A DNA stretch of 41,463 nt from a virus, in IMG/VR virus record IMGVR_UViG_3300031999_000069, positions 1 through 41,463 of that record. One strand, 5' to 3'. Of the stretch, positions 30,614-37,900 are shown piece after piece. A model generated the notes under the pieces. It saw only the letters and a list, made by a program, of their open reading frames with translations. It was not told the DNA's origin and ran no database searches. Positions within the stretch are counted from its first letter, which is position 1, and every line of letters begins with the position of its first letter. The position numbers were made by a program, and so were the translations under genes.

Positions 30614-31225
30614 TTATTCTCCAATTAAACCCTTTATTAAAGCATTTCCTATTCTTTGATTGTTTTTAAAATGTATATTGTAGACTTCCTTTATGTATCC
30701 CATGCTTGGCATTTTCTCATTTAATACATACAAAGTAGGCAACAAACTTATCTTATTTGTGGTGGTTTCGCTATTTAAGGTATTTATATTAAATTCAACC
30801 CAAAGCCTCCAAAATGGCCATAATAGGCAATATATAGGAAAAAGATACCAAATCATGCGAAACAACAAAATCATTGATTGTGGCTTAAATAAAACCAATT
30901 CTGTTAAGCAAGGGGAAAATCCCATCCTAAAGACATAACCCCAAAATATATTTTTAGCAATTTTCTTACTTTTAGGCGAATTTTTTGTCAAATATAAATA
31001 AATCAACAAAGCATGATACTGTGCGCAATCTAGTCCTCCAGCAAGTTTATTTTTATATATTTTTGATCTTCTATGTCCGAATAAATTGATTAACCTACAT
31101 TCTTTTATCATTTGACAAATTATATGATTGTCGATGCTGGAGAACTCTCCACTTAAAATTTTTCCAGAAATATATAAAGATGTTTTTCGACAATAATCAT
31201 ATGTGTCATATAATTCTGATTTCAT
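30614..31225 (-). CDS. Membrane-associated protein of unknown function
   Basis: A 203-residue protein. Residues about 120-150 (MILLFRMIWYLFPIYCLLWP, then FWRLWVEF) form a strongly hydrophobic, Trp-rich segment, perhaps one or two membrane helices. Before it come GGLDCAQYHALLIYLYLT and VFRMGFSPCLTEL. The organisation resembles a shorter version of the 274-residue protein at 25415-26239 (a D-x-Y/H-A motif followed by a Trp-rich hydrophobic part), so the two may be distant relatives. The stop codon is part of the next gene's ribosome site. Confidence 0.55.
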   Translation of the reverse strand: MKSELYDTYDYCRKTSLYISGKILSGEFSSIDNHIICQMIKECRLINLFGHRRSKIYKNKLAGGLDCAQYHALLIYLYLTKNSPKSKKIAKNIFWGYVFRMGFSPCLTELVLFKPQSMILLFRMIWYLFPIYCLLWPFWRLWVEFNINTLNSETTTNKISLLPTLYVLNEKMPSMGYIKEVYNIHFKNNQRIGNALIKGLIGE

Positions 31226-31608
31226 TTTTCTAATTCTTTTAATATTTTTTCTCTAAACTCATTTCTTAATTTTCCAATAATCATTGGTTTTAATTCTTTG
31301 AGAACAGTACCAACCACAATTATTTTCCAATCTTTGTTTTGCATAAGTTCACCAATGAAAGGATCATATTTTTTTTCAATTAAATCAACTGACTTATCAT
31401 ATACATGATGAATTGAATGATTATACTTTTCTTTTAATTCTTTCTCTATTTCCTCTTTTAATTGATTCGCGGCATGATCTACACCTTGAGAAATTGCTTT
31501 TATTGGTTTATCTACAATTTCATCTTTTAATTCCTTGGTAGCATGTCCAATACCCTTCACAACACCTTTTGCAGCCTTTTCAACTGCTTTAAATGGATTA
31601 AATCCCAT
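31222..31608 (-). CDS. Amphipathic helical protein, unknown
   Basis: A 128-residue protein made of repeating amphipathic helices (FKAVEKAAKGVVKGIGHATK, ELKDEIVDKPIKAISQGVDH, then AANQLKEEIEKELKEKYNHS). The end has a more hydrophobic part (WKIIVVGTVLKELKPMIIGK). It overlaps its downstream neighbour by four bases. The apolipoprotein-like periodicity suggests membrane surface association or coiled coil. No family recognised. Confidence 0.55.
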   Translation of the reverse strand: MGFNPFKAVEKAAKGVVKGIGHATKELKDEIVDKPIKAISQGVDHAANQLKEEIEKELKEKYNHSIHHVYDKSVDLIEKKYDPFIGELMQNKDWKIIVVGTVLKELKPMIIGKLRNEFREKILKELEK

Positions 31609-31945
31609 TACAAACCTCCCTATAATTAAATTTATTTATAATATCATTCCTGTTTGCTCTAATTAGCCAATGATATATCTGAGGATATATTTTAATCATT
31701 TGCATTATTCCTTTATCATGAAACTCCCTGTGATGAACAATACAAAGTGGCATTAAATTATTAACTGAGTCTAATCCTCCAGCTCCTCTAGTTGTAACAT
31801 GATGAGCGGCAATGTTTTGTTTTGTATTACATAAAAGACAAGGAAGAGATTTAATAAAATTAATTATTCCCTGGTCTGAATTTATGGCAACATCTTTCAC
31901 AAAAATACCAACCATCTTCCCACACATAACAACGATTATGTCCAC
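31598..31945 (-). CDS. HNH endonuclease-like protein
   Basis: The conserved part begins around NFIKSLPCLLCNTKQNIAA, followed by HHVTTRGAGGLDSVNN and LMPLCIVHHREFHDKG. This is the zinc-binding HNH fold (C-x-x-C ... HH ... N-L-x-P-L-C-x-x-H-H-x-x-x-H) of phage DUF968-like or recombination nucleases. The true start is uncertain: the first 29 residues of this frame overlap a zinc-ribbon gene in another frame, and AGGGA lies just before the HNH core near 31860, where only ATA or ATT codons are available. It probably processes recombination intermediates or packaged DNA. Confidence 0.75.
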   Translation of the reverse strand: MDIIVVMCGKMVGIFVKDVAINSDQGIINFIKSLPCLLCNTKQNIAAHHVTTRGAGGLDSVNNLMPLCIVHHREFHDKGIMQMIKIYPQIYHWLIRANRNDIINKFNYREVCNGI

Positions 31946-31994
31946 ACATAGGACATATTAAATTAGTTTTTCCAAAATCTATGAATAAAATCAT
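31860..31994 (-). CDS. 44-residue zinc-ribbon protein
   Basis: The frame reads MILFIDFGKTNLICPMCGHN, then CYVWEDGWYFCERCCHKF. CPMC and CERC spaced by about 14 residues, with Trp/Tyr between, form a classic zinc ribbon. It overlaps the start region of the HNH frame, and its own start lies inside the end of a tiny membrane protein gene. No strong ribosome site is seen, suggesting coupling. The motif makes chance unlikely. Confidence 0.7.
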   Translation of the reverse strand: MILFIDFGKTNLICPMCGHNRCYVWEDGWYFCERCCHKFRPGNN

Positions 31995-32067
31995 AACTTA
32001 TTATACCTATTATTATATAGAATAATATAAGAGGAATATATACAAAAAATAACATTAATAAAGTCAT
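31963..32067 (-). CDS. 34-residue membrane peptide
   Basis: MTLLMLFFVYIPLILFYIII followed by a short polar tail (SYDFIHRFWKN): one membrane helix, N-terminus out or in not clear. The ATG overlaps the stop of the annealing-like gene (ATGA), and AAGGAGAA lies five bases upstream. Very short, but start, ribosome site and coupling are all good. It may be a host-interaction peptide. Confidence 0.6.
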   Translation of the reverse strand: MTLLMLFFVYIPLILFYIIIGIISYDFIHRFWKN

Positions 32068-32876
32068 TTCGGTTCTCCTTCCTTTTCGTTAAATCTTTCA
32101 TTTAATTTGTTTTTGGTTTCAGATATTACATTAAACCAATTATTTCTATCACTTACCCCATCTTTAATAGAAGTATATATTTTGCGTAAACTTAAAAGTT
32201 CAACCTCATTTATAGCATCAAGTTTATGTTGTAATCTTTCTTCAAGCATTACCTGTGTCACGCCCATTTCAGAAAAAGCAATTATCATTTGTTTTGCTCT
32301 GTCCTGCAAAGGCATATCGGAACCAGTTTTAAGCGTTTTTTCACATCTAGTAACAGCATCCTCGACAATATCTGCTGGAATAACTTGCAATATACAAGCC
32401 CTTAATCTTCTTGTTGCTTGGGAAGCCACAACTTCATAAATATCCCTTGGATCATCAACTTTTTTTAATCCTTCTTTTTTTGTCCATCTTGCATGTTGCT
32501 GAGTAAATTCTCTTTCACTTCTAACATTATTTTCCATGTCCCAGGCAAAAGCAATATATTTTGTTTCACCAAATTTATTTGATACTTCCCTTATCCCATA
32601 ATTAATGTTTCCCCAACATCTAGCTATAACCTCAGCAAGTCTTATGCTTGGCCCTGTAACCATTTGACCGCCCCTAGGGAAAGCATACATGGCTTTTTCA
32701 GCCAAGGAAACACGTTTGCAAGCATTTGCAATTGCTAAAGCAGCATTATTTTCATCCCTCTTACATTTTTGAGCGACTAAAATTTGTCCCTGAACTTCTT
32801 GAATTGCTCTTGCTGAATTTGCATCCTGAATTATAGAAACTTGGTTTTCATCATGTTTTATTAATTCATTTTCCAT
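32064..32876 (-). CDS. Probable phage recombination (strand-annealing-type) protein
   Basis: A 270-residue protein with a well-conserved middle: EVQGQILVAQKCKRDENNAA, then EKAMYAFPRGGQMVTGPSIR, LAEVIARCWGNINYGIRE, AFAWDMENNV, and a later DPRDIYEVVASQATRRLRAC. This type occurs widely in phages, next to RecE-type nucleases (from memory), and is taken to work in DNA recombination. The sequence is not a plain RecT or Erf. Here the exonuclease gene is two genes upstream in the same operon, so single-strand annealing is the best guess. Confidence 0.65.
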   Translation of the reverse strand: MENELIKHDENQVSIIQDANSARAIQEVQGQILVAQKCKRDENNAALAIANACKRVSLAEKAMYAFPRGGQMVTGPSIRLAEVIARCWGNINYGIREVSNKFGETKYIAFAWDMENNVRSEREFTQQHARWTKKEGLKKVDDPRDIYEVVASQATRRLRACILQVIPADIVEDAVTRCEKTLKTGSDMPLQDRAKQMIIAFSEMGVTQVMLEERLQHKLDAINEVELLSLRKIYTSIKDGVSDRNNWFNVISETKNKLNERFNEKEGEPK

Positions 32877-32922
32877 TTTAATCTCCTTTTGTTCTGTTTT
32901 ATATCTAACAATTCAATTGTTG

Positions 32923-33144
32923 TCAACAACAAACATTTGTTTTTTTATCAAACACTTTAATTTTGTTGTCACCATAAACCTGTTTTAACGCCGCATCCAT
33001 GCAATTTGTTGCTTCTGTCATTAATTTCTTCATCATATTAAGATTATCCTCTTTAGATAAATCTTCAATTTGTATGGCCATAATTGAGTTCATTAACCAA
33101 TTTGTTAAATTAATTGCCACAAGATTTCTTTGTTCATTAGTCAT
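32923..33144 (-). CDS. Small hypothetical protein in recombination operon
   Basis: A 73-residue protein between exonuclease and annealing-like genes, behind AAAGGAG. Mostly helical (LVAINLTNWLMNSIMAIQIE; NMMKKLMTEATNCMDAALKQ) with a polar end containing CC. Possibly a partner of the recombinase pair. Unknown. Confidence 0.6.
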   Translation of the reverse strand: MTNEQRNLVAINLTNWLMNSIMAIQIEDLSKEDNLNMMKKLMTEATNCMDAALKQVYGDNKIKVFDKKTNVCC

Positions 33145-33168
33145 TTTTCACTCCTTTTATTCATTTAC

Positions 33169-34098
33169 TTATTCCCTTCCAAAAGTCCAATAAGGTAAAC
33201 TTATTGCTTCAATATCCCTTGAATATCCTGGGAAATTATTTGTTTCAATAGCATTTGCGTAATTGTTTAAATCTTGCCTGATCTCTGTTTCTCCTTTGTC
33301 CAGGGCACCATCATCAATATAATATAGGGCAATATCATAAGGTTCTTCCTTTTCTAAACATCCGAAAATGAAATATTTAAAATCAATTCCTGTTGCCAAT
33401 GTGCAAACAAGGTTATAATAAGCAGCCTGAGCATGATAACGATAATTCCAGATTGATTTTGAAAACTCTTCCATTGACGCATCTTTTGTCGTCTTTAAAT
33501 CAAAATTAATACCATCCGAAACAAACATATAATCAGGTTTACAACGAATTATTAGGCCAGTTTCAGGATCTCTGGCATAAATACATTTTTCTGCTTGTCC
33601 TTTTTTAAGTATATTTTGAAGTTTTTCGTGAGAGAAAACTTTCTGAATCATAGTATTTGCCATGGAAAAATCTTCATAATTAATGACATATTTGCCAGAA
33701 CTTTCAATTGCTGCCTTCGCTTCTTTATAATCCTTTTTTAATCTGCTCCCCGATGCTTTATAAATGGTTTCATCAGATACATACTTATTCATTAAAGCTC
33801 CTGGTTCCAAAACAGCTCTATGCACCATTTCGCCAATCTTAAAAGGATCTGGAACATCTTCTAATTGTGGATTAACATGTGCATGTAAGTATTTTAAAGG
33901 CGATTTCCTGAATTTATCTAAACGCCCTTTTGCAATACCAATACCATAATGATAAACATCATCATCAAATTTAAAAATACCTGTAAAATTGTTTTCTTCA
34001 AGTGTTTTATAAACCTCCTTTATTTTCTCAACTAAATCTGGAGAAAGTTTATAAAAGCACTTAGTCTGTAACTCCCATTGCTTTTCATGAATTTGCAT
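33169..34098 (-). CDS. RecE-type exonuclease (PD-(D/E)XK)
   Basis: A 309-residue nuclease. Motifs visible are FKIGEMVHRAVLEPGAL (His about 93), RCKPDYMF (Asp 189) and FDLKTTKDAS (Asp 200, Lys 202), the last two being the PD-(D/E)XK catalytic residues. HAQAAYYNLV follows, as in the C-terminal nuclease domain of RecE (exonuclease VIII). It would resect double-stranded ends for the annealing protein encoded downstream. GGGAGG precedes the ATG. Confidence 0.88.
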   Translation of the reverse strand: MQIHEKQWELQTKCFYKLSPDLVEKIKEVYKTLEENNFTGIFKFDDDVYHYGIGIAKGRLDKFRKSPLKYLHAHVNPQLEDVPDPFKIGEMVHRAVLEPGALMNKYVSDETIYKASGSRLKKDYKEAKAAIESSGKYVINYEDFSMANTMIQKVFSHEKLQNILKKGQAEKCIYARDPETGLIIRCKPDYMFVSDGINFDLKTTKDASMEEFSKSIWNYRYHAQAAYYNLVCTLATGIDFKYFIFGCLEKEEPYDIALYYIDDGALDKGETEIRQDLNNYANAIETNNFPGYSRDIEAISLPYWTFGRE

Positions 34099-34110
34099 TG
34101 TTTCCTCCCT

Positions 34111-34611
34111 TCAATTACGATAAAAATATAAGTACCACTTTTTACTAATAGGATCTTTTTGATCAATTAATTCATTTAAGAAATAATCTTTTTGAGATCT
34201 GGCAAATCGTACCTGTTTAATTGTTGTGTTGAAATAAAGCCAGGTAGCCACAAGATGAGCATCCAGTTTAGTGTCACAATCTAGTATCCGTTCATTTGTT
34301 ACAACTTCTACGATTCTTTTACCATCAAACTTGCTTTTAATTTTTAATCCATAAGGATCAATCAGTCTACTAAAAACAATCTTATTCATGTTCCCCCCCC
34401 TAAAAGGACAAATTGACCAAGTTCCATCAAGATCTTGAATGCCCTTACAATATAAAGCATCTATTAATCCTATTGCCTCCATTGCGGTTAATTTTTCAGC
34501 ATCCTTCTTATTTCTTGTCCAACAATTAAAAGAATCAAAAGAATCATCTGTTCTAACATAATAACCAGCAATATTACATAAATTATTTCTTACAACATAT
34601 TTTTTTTCCAT
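34111..34611 (-). CDS. Early hypothetical protein
   Basis: A 166-residue protein in the early operon, starting one base beyond the upstream stop with CAGGAAG as ribosome site. Possible folds cannot be told; highlights are RRNNLCNIAGYYVRTDDSFD-like start and KKDAEKLTAMEAIGLIDAL at 36. No motif recognised. Position suggests an early takeover or recombination accessory gene. Confidence 0.55.
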   Translation of the reverse strand: MEKKYVVRNNLCNIAGYYVRTDDSFDSFNCWTRNKKDAEKLTAMEAIGLIDALYCKGIQDLDGTWSICPFRGGNMNKIVFSRLIDPYGLKIKSKFDGKRIVEVVTNERILDCDTKLDAHLVATWLYFNTTIKQVRFARSQKDYFLNELIDQKDPISKKWYLYFYRN

Positions 34612-34827
34612 TTAATCTTCCTGTTTTTCAAGTTTATTAAGGGCACCGTTTATCTCTGCTTGCGCCTGTAAACAAAGACCTGTTTCCCTTGCCAGTTCCC
34701 TACAAACTTCCATGTCCTTATTCCAAAGAACATAGTCTGTTAAGATGTTTTGGAGCTGGTGGCGCCGTCCCTGAAGTTCCCGAACTATTAATTTTGCCTG
34801 TTCAACTGTAAGATTTACTGTAACCAT
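34612..34827 (-). CDS. First gene of early operon, small helical protein
   Basis: A 71-residue helical protein (TVEQAKLIVRELQGRRHQLQ; LCLQAQAEINGALNKLEKQ), behind AAGGAGG seven bases from the ATG. It is the first gene transcribed from the early minus-strand promoter. Probably dimeric through a helical hairpin. No known family. Confidence 0.6.
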   Translation of the reverse strand: MVTVNLTVEQAKLIVRELQGRRHQLQNILTDYVLWNKDMEVCRELARETGLCLQAQAEINGALNKLEKQED

Positions 34828-34857
34828 AAATACCTCCTTAATTAATCATTGTTTAAT

Positions 34858-34886
34858 TATTTATCGTACAACTTAAATCAAGTCAA
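34858..34886 (-). promoter_or_regulatory. Early minus-strand promoter
   Basis: TTGACT (34886-34881) and TAAATA (34863-34858) spaced by 17 bp on the minus strand; the start would lie about 25 bp before the ATG at 34827. AACTT and AAGTT at 34870-34889 form a weak inverted repeat over the promoter that may be an operator. Confidence 0.65.
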
Positions 34887-34907
34887 GTTATTTGTTTATT
34901 TTTTTTG

Positions 34908-34935
34908 TTGACAAAAATAAACTATTTGTTATCTA
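34908..34935 (+). promoter_or_regulatory. Promoter of the XRE regulator
   Basis: TTGACA (34908-34913) and TATCTA (34930-34935) with a 16-bp spacer on the plus strand. It points away from the early promoter, with 21 bp between the two -35 boxes: a classic divergent switch. Confidence 0.65.
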
Positions 34936-34942
34936 TATAGAT
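34931..34942. promoter_or_regulatory. 12-bp perfect palindrome, candidate operator
   Basis: ATCTATATAGAT is self-complementary and overlaps the -10 box and start region of the regulator promoter, well placed for autorepression. A similar core, CCTATAGG, lies at 34970-34977. No third copy was found by eye near the early promoter. Confidence 0.5.
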
Positions 34943-34991
34943 GTTTGATTATTTAAAACACTTGTTAACCCTATAGGTTTTTAAATTCAAA

Positions 34992-35029
34992 CCAGGGGGA
35001 ATATAAGATTCCCCCCTTGTTTCCCCTGG
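34992..35029 (+). promoter_or_regulatory. Two competing hairpins in regulator 5' leader
   Basis: Hairpin 1: GGGGGAAT (34995-35002) with ATTCCCCC (35008-35015), 5-nt loop. Hairpin 2: CCAGGGG (34992-34998) with CCCCTGG (35023-35029). The second stem covers the first two bases of the GGAGG ribosome site (35028-35032). Because the left arms overlap, only one can form: one leaves the ribosome site open and the other partly hides it. Confidence 0.55.
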
Positions 35030-35037
35030 AGGAAAAA

Positions 35038-35259
35038 ATGAAATTCTTTAAAAAGGTTATCATAAATCAGGAAAGATTAAGGGCAAACGGCTTAAGAGAA
35101 TTTAGAGAAAAACATAATATTGGATTAAGAGAATTATCCAGAGAAGCAAATATTTCTCCAGCCAATATTTCGTCAATTGAAAGAGGAAATACATATACTA
35201 AGGATAAAACTGCCATGAAATTAGAAACTGCTGTTATAAAACTGAGCGAAAACAAATAA
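35038..35259 (+). CDS. XRE-family transcriptional regulator
   Basis: The only convincing plus-strand gene, 73 residues. The start is the ATG at 35038, five bases after GGAGG; the TTG upstream lies within the leader. The helix-turn-helix spans about residues 18-60: LREFREKHNIGLRELSREAN, then ISPANISSIERGNTYTK. It is probably a small Cro/CI-like repressor. It is transcribed away from the early operon and is likely to act on the palindromic sites between them. It ends one base from the convergent gene. Confidence 0.88.
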   Translation: MKFFKKVIINQERLRANGLREFREKHNIGLRELSREANISPANISSIERGNTYTKDKTAMKLETAVIKLSENK

Positions 35260-35260
35260 A

Positions 35261-35593
35261 TTATTTTATTGTATCTAGGTATTTTTTAATTTCGCTTTTA
35301 GTCTTTTCGGTTAAGCCATCTTTATCAATCATTTTTATTATTTCAATTGGTTCCTTTGGTTTATTTACTTTTGATTTTATATATTTAATACACTCGGCAA
35401 TATCATTCTTACCTAAAAAAGTCATATCAATATATTTTATATCATCCTCATCCAATCCTTGTTTCCTAGAGAATTTTCTCAGTAATTCTTCTCCATATTT
35501 TATTGAATTAATTGCCTGTTGTTTTATTTCTTTAAATATATCTATTTCTTTTTCTACAATATTAGTTGCTTCAATGATTTTATTTTTTTCCAT
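35261..35593 (-). CDS. Hypothetical helical protein
   Basis: A 110-residue charged, helical protein; the start is the ATG at 35593, since the TTG upstream is part of TTGGAG. Highlights are IIEATNIVEKEIDIFKEIKQ and EEDDIKYIDMTFLGKNDIAE-like middle. It ends a right-hand operon that reads from the tail/lysis genes and meets the regulator gene head-on. Function unknown. Confidence 0.55.
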   Translation of the reverse strand: MEKNKIIEATNIVEKEIDIFKEIKQQAINSIKYGEELLRKFSRKQGLDEDDIKYIDMTFLGKNDIAECIKYIKSKVNKPKEPIEIIKMIDKDGLTEKTKSEIKKYLDTIK

Positions 35594-35607
35594 AATATTC
35601 TCCAATA

Positions 35608-37899
35608 TTAAGAAGCCATTGATATTCTACTGGTTAAATTTAATTCATCGGTATCATCTGGTATCGAAAACTCTATGTCCTCCCCATCTTTTTGAATAAG
35701 ACTAATTACACCAGCCTTTTCTATTTTTATTTTATAATTTATTGATCCCAAAGAATCAAATTCACTACTCCAAGGAAGATACGCAAACCAATATCCATCG
35801 TCATTTGTTGTTTTAATGATCTTCTTTGACATCATTTTGTTTGCCGCTTCGCAATATTCGTTTGCTCCAATATTTACCTCAATGGTAACTGTTGCTGCAT
35901 TTATTGGATTCTCTTCTAAGTCCTTAACATAACCATATACAAGCGCCATATTGCCCTCTGCTGGTTCCAAACCACCAAAGACATATGTAATGGTCAAATA
36001 GTCTATTAGCGGCGTTTCTGTGCCATCCTCGCTATCCAGAATGATGTAAAATTTAATTCTTTTGTTTTCTTCCAGTAAACTATCAATTTCTGCGCTTAAT
36101 TCTGCTAATGTATTTGATTGAACTATTGACTTATCTGATGCAACCCAATTTGCTCCATCATGATAAAGATAATCATTTCCTGCTTTGACAACAAAATATA
36201 CTTTATTGCTTCCTGATTCTGTTATTGATCCAACAATGGAAGAAATTGCACTTGCATCAAAGTAATTCAATGTTTCAAAAGAACCAATTGATGCATATTG
36301 TTGTAAAGTCATTGTGACTATAAGATTATCAACGTATCCCTGTGTGTTTGAATCTGTAAAATGTATTTTAAATTGTCCATAGGTTTTATTTAATACTGGC
36401 AATGTTGCTTTATTTGCCAAGAAAGTGGCCAAATCATTAGCCTGTGCATATGATCCATCACTAACAGTCCATGCGTTTCCATTCCAATATAAATAATTGC
36501 CTGATCTTTCAATTTGTAAACTATATCTTTCAGATCCCTGGGAAACCACAACTAAATTTGTCAATGCTTGGATTAATCCCAATCCAGTATGTTCCATTTC
36601 TGGTAAAATAACAGCATTGGTCACATAATGATTTTCATTTATTGTAAATGCAATAGAATCAATAGATCCTAATATATTTGAATCTTGAAATACAACTTTT
36701 ACTGTAACTCCATTTCCTAACTGAGCACCAGGAAATGTTGCTATATTCGCAATCCAAGCAGCAGCTGTCATTGCTGTTGCATAAGTATTTGAACTAGCGG
36801 CCCAAGCGGCACCATTCCAATAATATCCATTCACAATATATTTGGGTGCGTTTATACTTGTTATTGTTGGAGCGCCCAAAGAGGCGATATTGTATAAATA
36901 AGATTGTATCGGACATTGAACAATGGTTTCAATATAATCTTTTTCTGGCAAAATATATCCAGCTGCATGATTAGTTGTATGTTGAACCGTACTGAATATT
37001 TCTAGGTCTGAAAACTCACCATCGGCAGTCTGTGTGCCCTGCCTTCCACTTCCTATATTAAGAAAATTTACTGCTGATCGTGTTCCTGTTCCAGTTATAG
37101 TTGATCCTAATTGCTCCATTTGTCCATTTGATTTATTTTCTACGAATAGTCTAGTTTGGCTCGTAGAAAAATTAAAGTTCAGCTCCATCTGATATTCTGT
37201 TCCCGACACAGGGGACCATGCTCCGCAAGCGCCAGCAAAAATAATATTATTAGCAGAATCATAAATATTGAGTCGTAAAGCACCACTGTTAATATGCCAT
37301 AACTCCAAACTGTTAGTAGTCACGGCTCCGATATCATACTGAGATAAAAGATATTTGTCGGTTGCTGGTGCACCTGAATAGTTGGGTTTATATTTGAATC
37401 TAAAACAACCTATTTGAAGATTCGGAACATTACCTGCTGCTGGATAAGTAACAAATTTTACGGTACTGCCACGAAGATCAAGAGTTCCAGTAGGCGTTGG
37501 TATTATCCCCGTCGGAGTTCCAGTTAAAACACCATTTCCCCATGATCCATTAATACTATTTGTATATGTTGCCCCGAAGGTTGTATCAGTTGGCCTTTGA
37601 TTTTTTTGTCTTGCCAATCCAGAAGCAAATTCAACCAATGCTGAATTATATGTGAATCCAGAATCAGATGTGAAATTTTGCAAGTAAGATTCTGTTATAG
37701 CATTTATCTTTTGTTGTAATTTTCCTGCGCTAAATTCTGCTTTTGCAGCATCATATATAAAATCTGTATCATCTGCAAAATCTTCTGTAAAATTCTGTCC
37801 TGGCAAATCGACAAATGATAATTTTCCTTTTCCTGCATCAATTTTAGTATTTACTTTTGTATAATCAGCATCATTTAAAAAATCATGTGTTAATATCAT
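35608..37899 (-). CDS. Large appendage-like structural protein
   Basis: A 763-residue protein; the start is the ATG at 37899, after GGAGG that overlaps the previous stop. Residues about 130-310 form a LamG/concanavalin-like domain (GCFRFKYKPNYSGAPATDKY, then MELNFNFSTSQTRLFVE). About three repeats of roughly 100-140 residues follow, each with Y(Y/L)(W/H)(N/D)GxxWxxS and a later beta segment (TVKVVFQDSNILGSIDS; FKIHFTDSNTQGYVDNLIV; IKFYIILDSEDGTETPLID). An Ig-like, carboxypeptidase-regulatory-type domain closes it (VYGYVKDLEENPINAATVTI). Probably a fibre or adsorption protein, encoded away from the baseplate genes, with sugar-binding potential. Confidence 0.6.
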   Translation of the reverse strand: MILTHDFLNDADYTKVNTKIDAGKGKLSFVDLPGQNFTEDFADDTDFIYDAAKAEFSAGKLQQKINAITESYLQNFTSDSGFTYNSALVEFASGLARQKNQRPTDTTFGATYTNSINGSWGNGVLTGTPTGIIPTPTGTLDLRGSTVKFVTYPAAGNVPNLQIGCFRFKYKPNYSGAPATDKYLLSQYDIGAVTTNSLELWHINSGALRLNIYDSANNIIFAGACGAWSPVSGTEYQMELNFNFSTSQTRLFVENKSNGQMEQLGSTITGTGTRSAVNFLNIGSGRQGTQTADGEFSDLEIFSTVQHTTNHAAGYILPEKDYIETIVQCPIQSYLYNIASLGAPTITSINAPKYIVNGYYWNGAAWAASSNTYATAMTAAAWIANIATFPGAQLGNGVTVKVVFQDSNILGSIDSIAFTINENHYVTNAVILPEMEHTGLGLIQALTNLVVVSQGSERYSLQIERSGNYLYWNGNAWTVSDGSYAQANDLATFLANKATLPVLNKTYGQFKIHFTDSNTQGYVDNLIVTMTLQQYASIGSFETLNYFDASAISSIVGSITESGSNKVYFVVKAGNDYLYHDGANWVASDKSIVQSNTLAELSAEIDSLLEENKRIKFYIILDSEDGTETPLIDYLTITYVFGGLEPAEGNMALVYGYVKDLEENPINAATVTIEVNIGANEYCEAANKMMSKKIIKTTNDDGYWFAYLPWSSEFDSLGSINYKIKIEKAGVISLIQKDGEDIEFSIPDDTDELNLTSRISMAS

Positions 37900-37900
37900 A

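Noticed and set aside
32917-32932. TTGTTG-TCAA-CAACAA inverted repeat at the end of the 73-residue gene
   Set aside because: Short, AT-rich and without a U-run; too weak for a terminator call.
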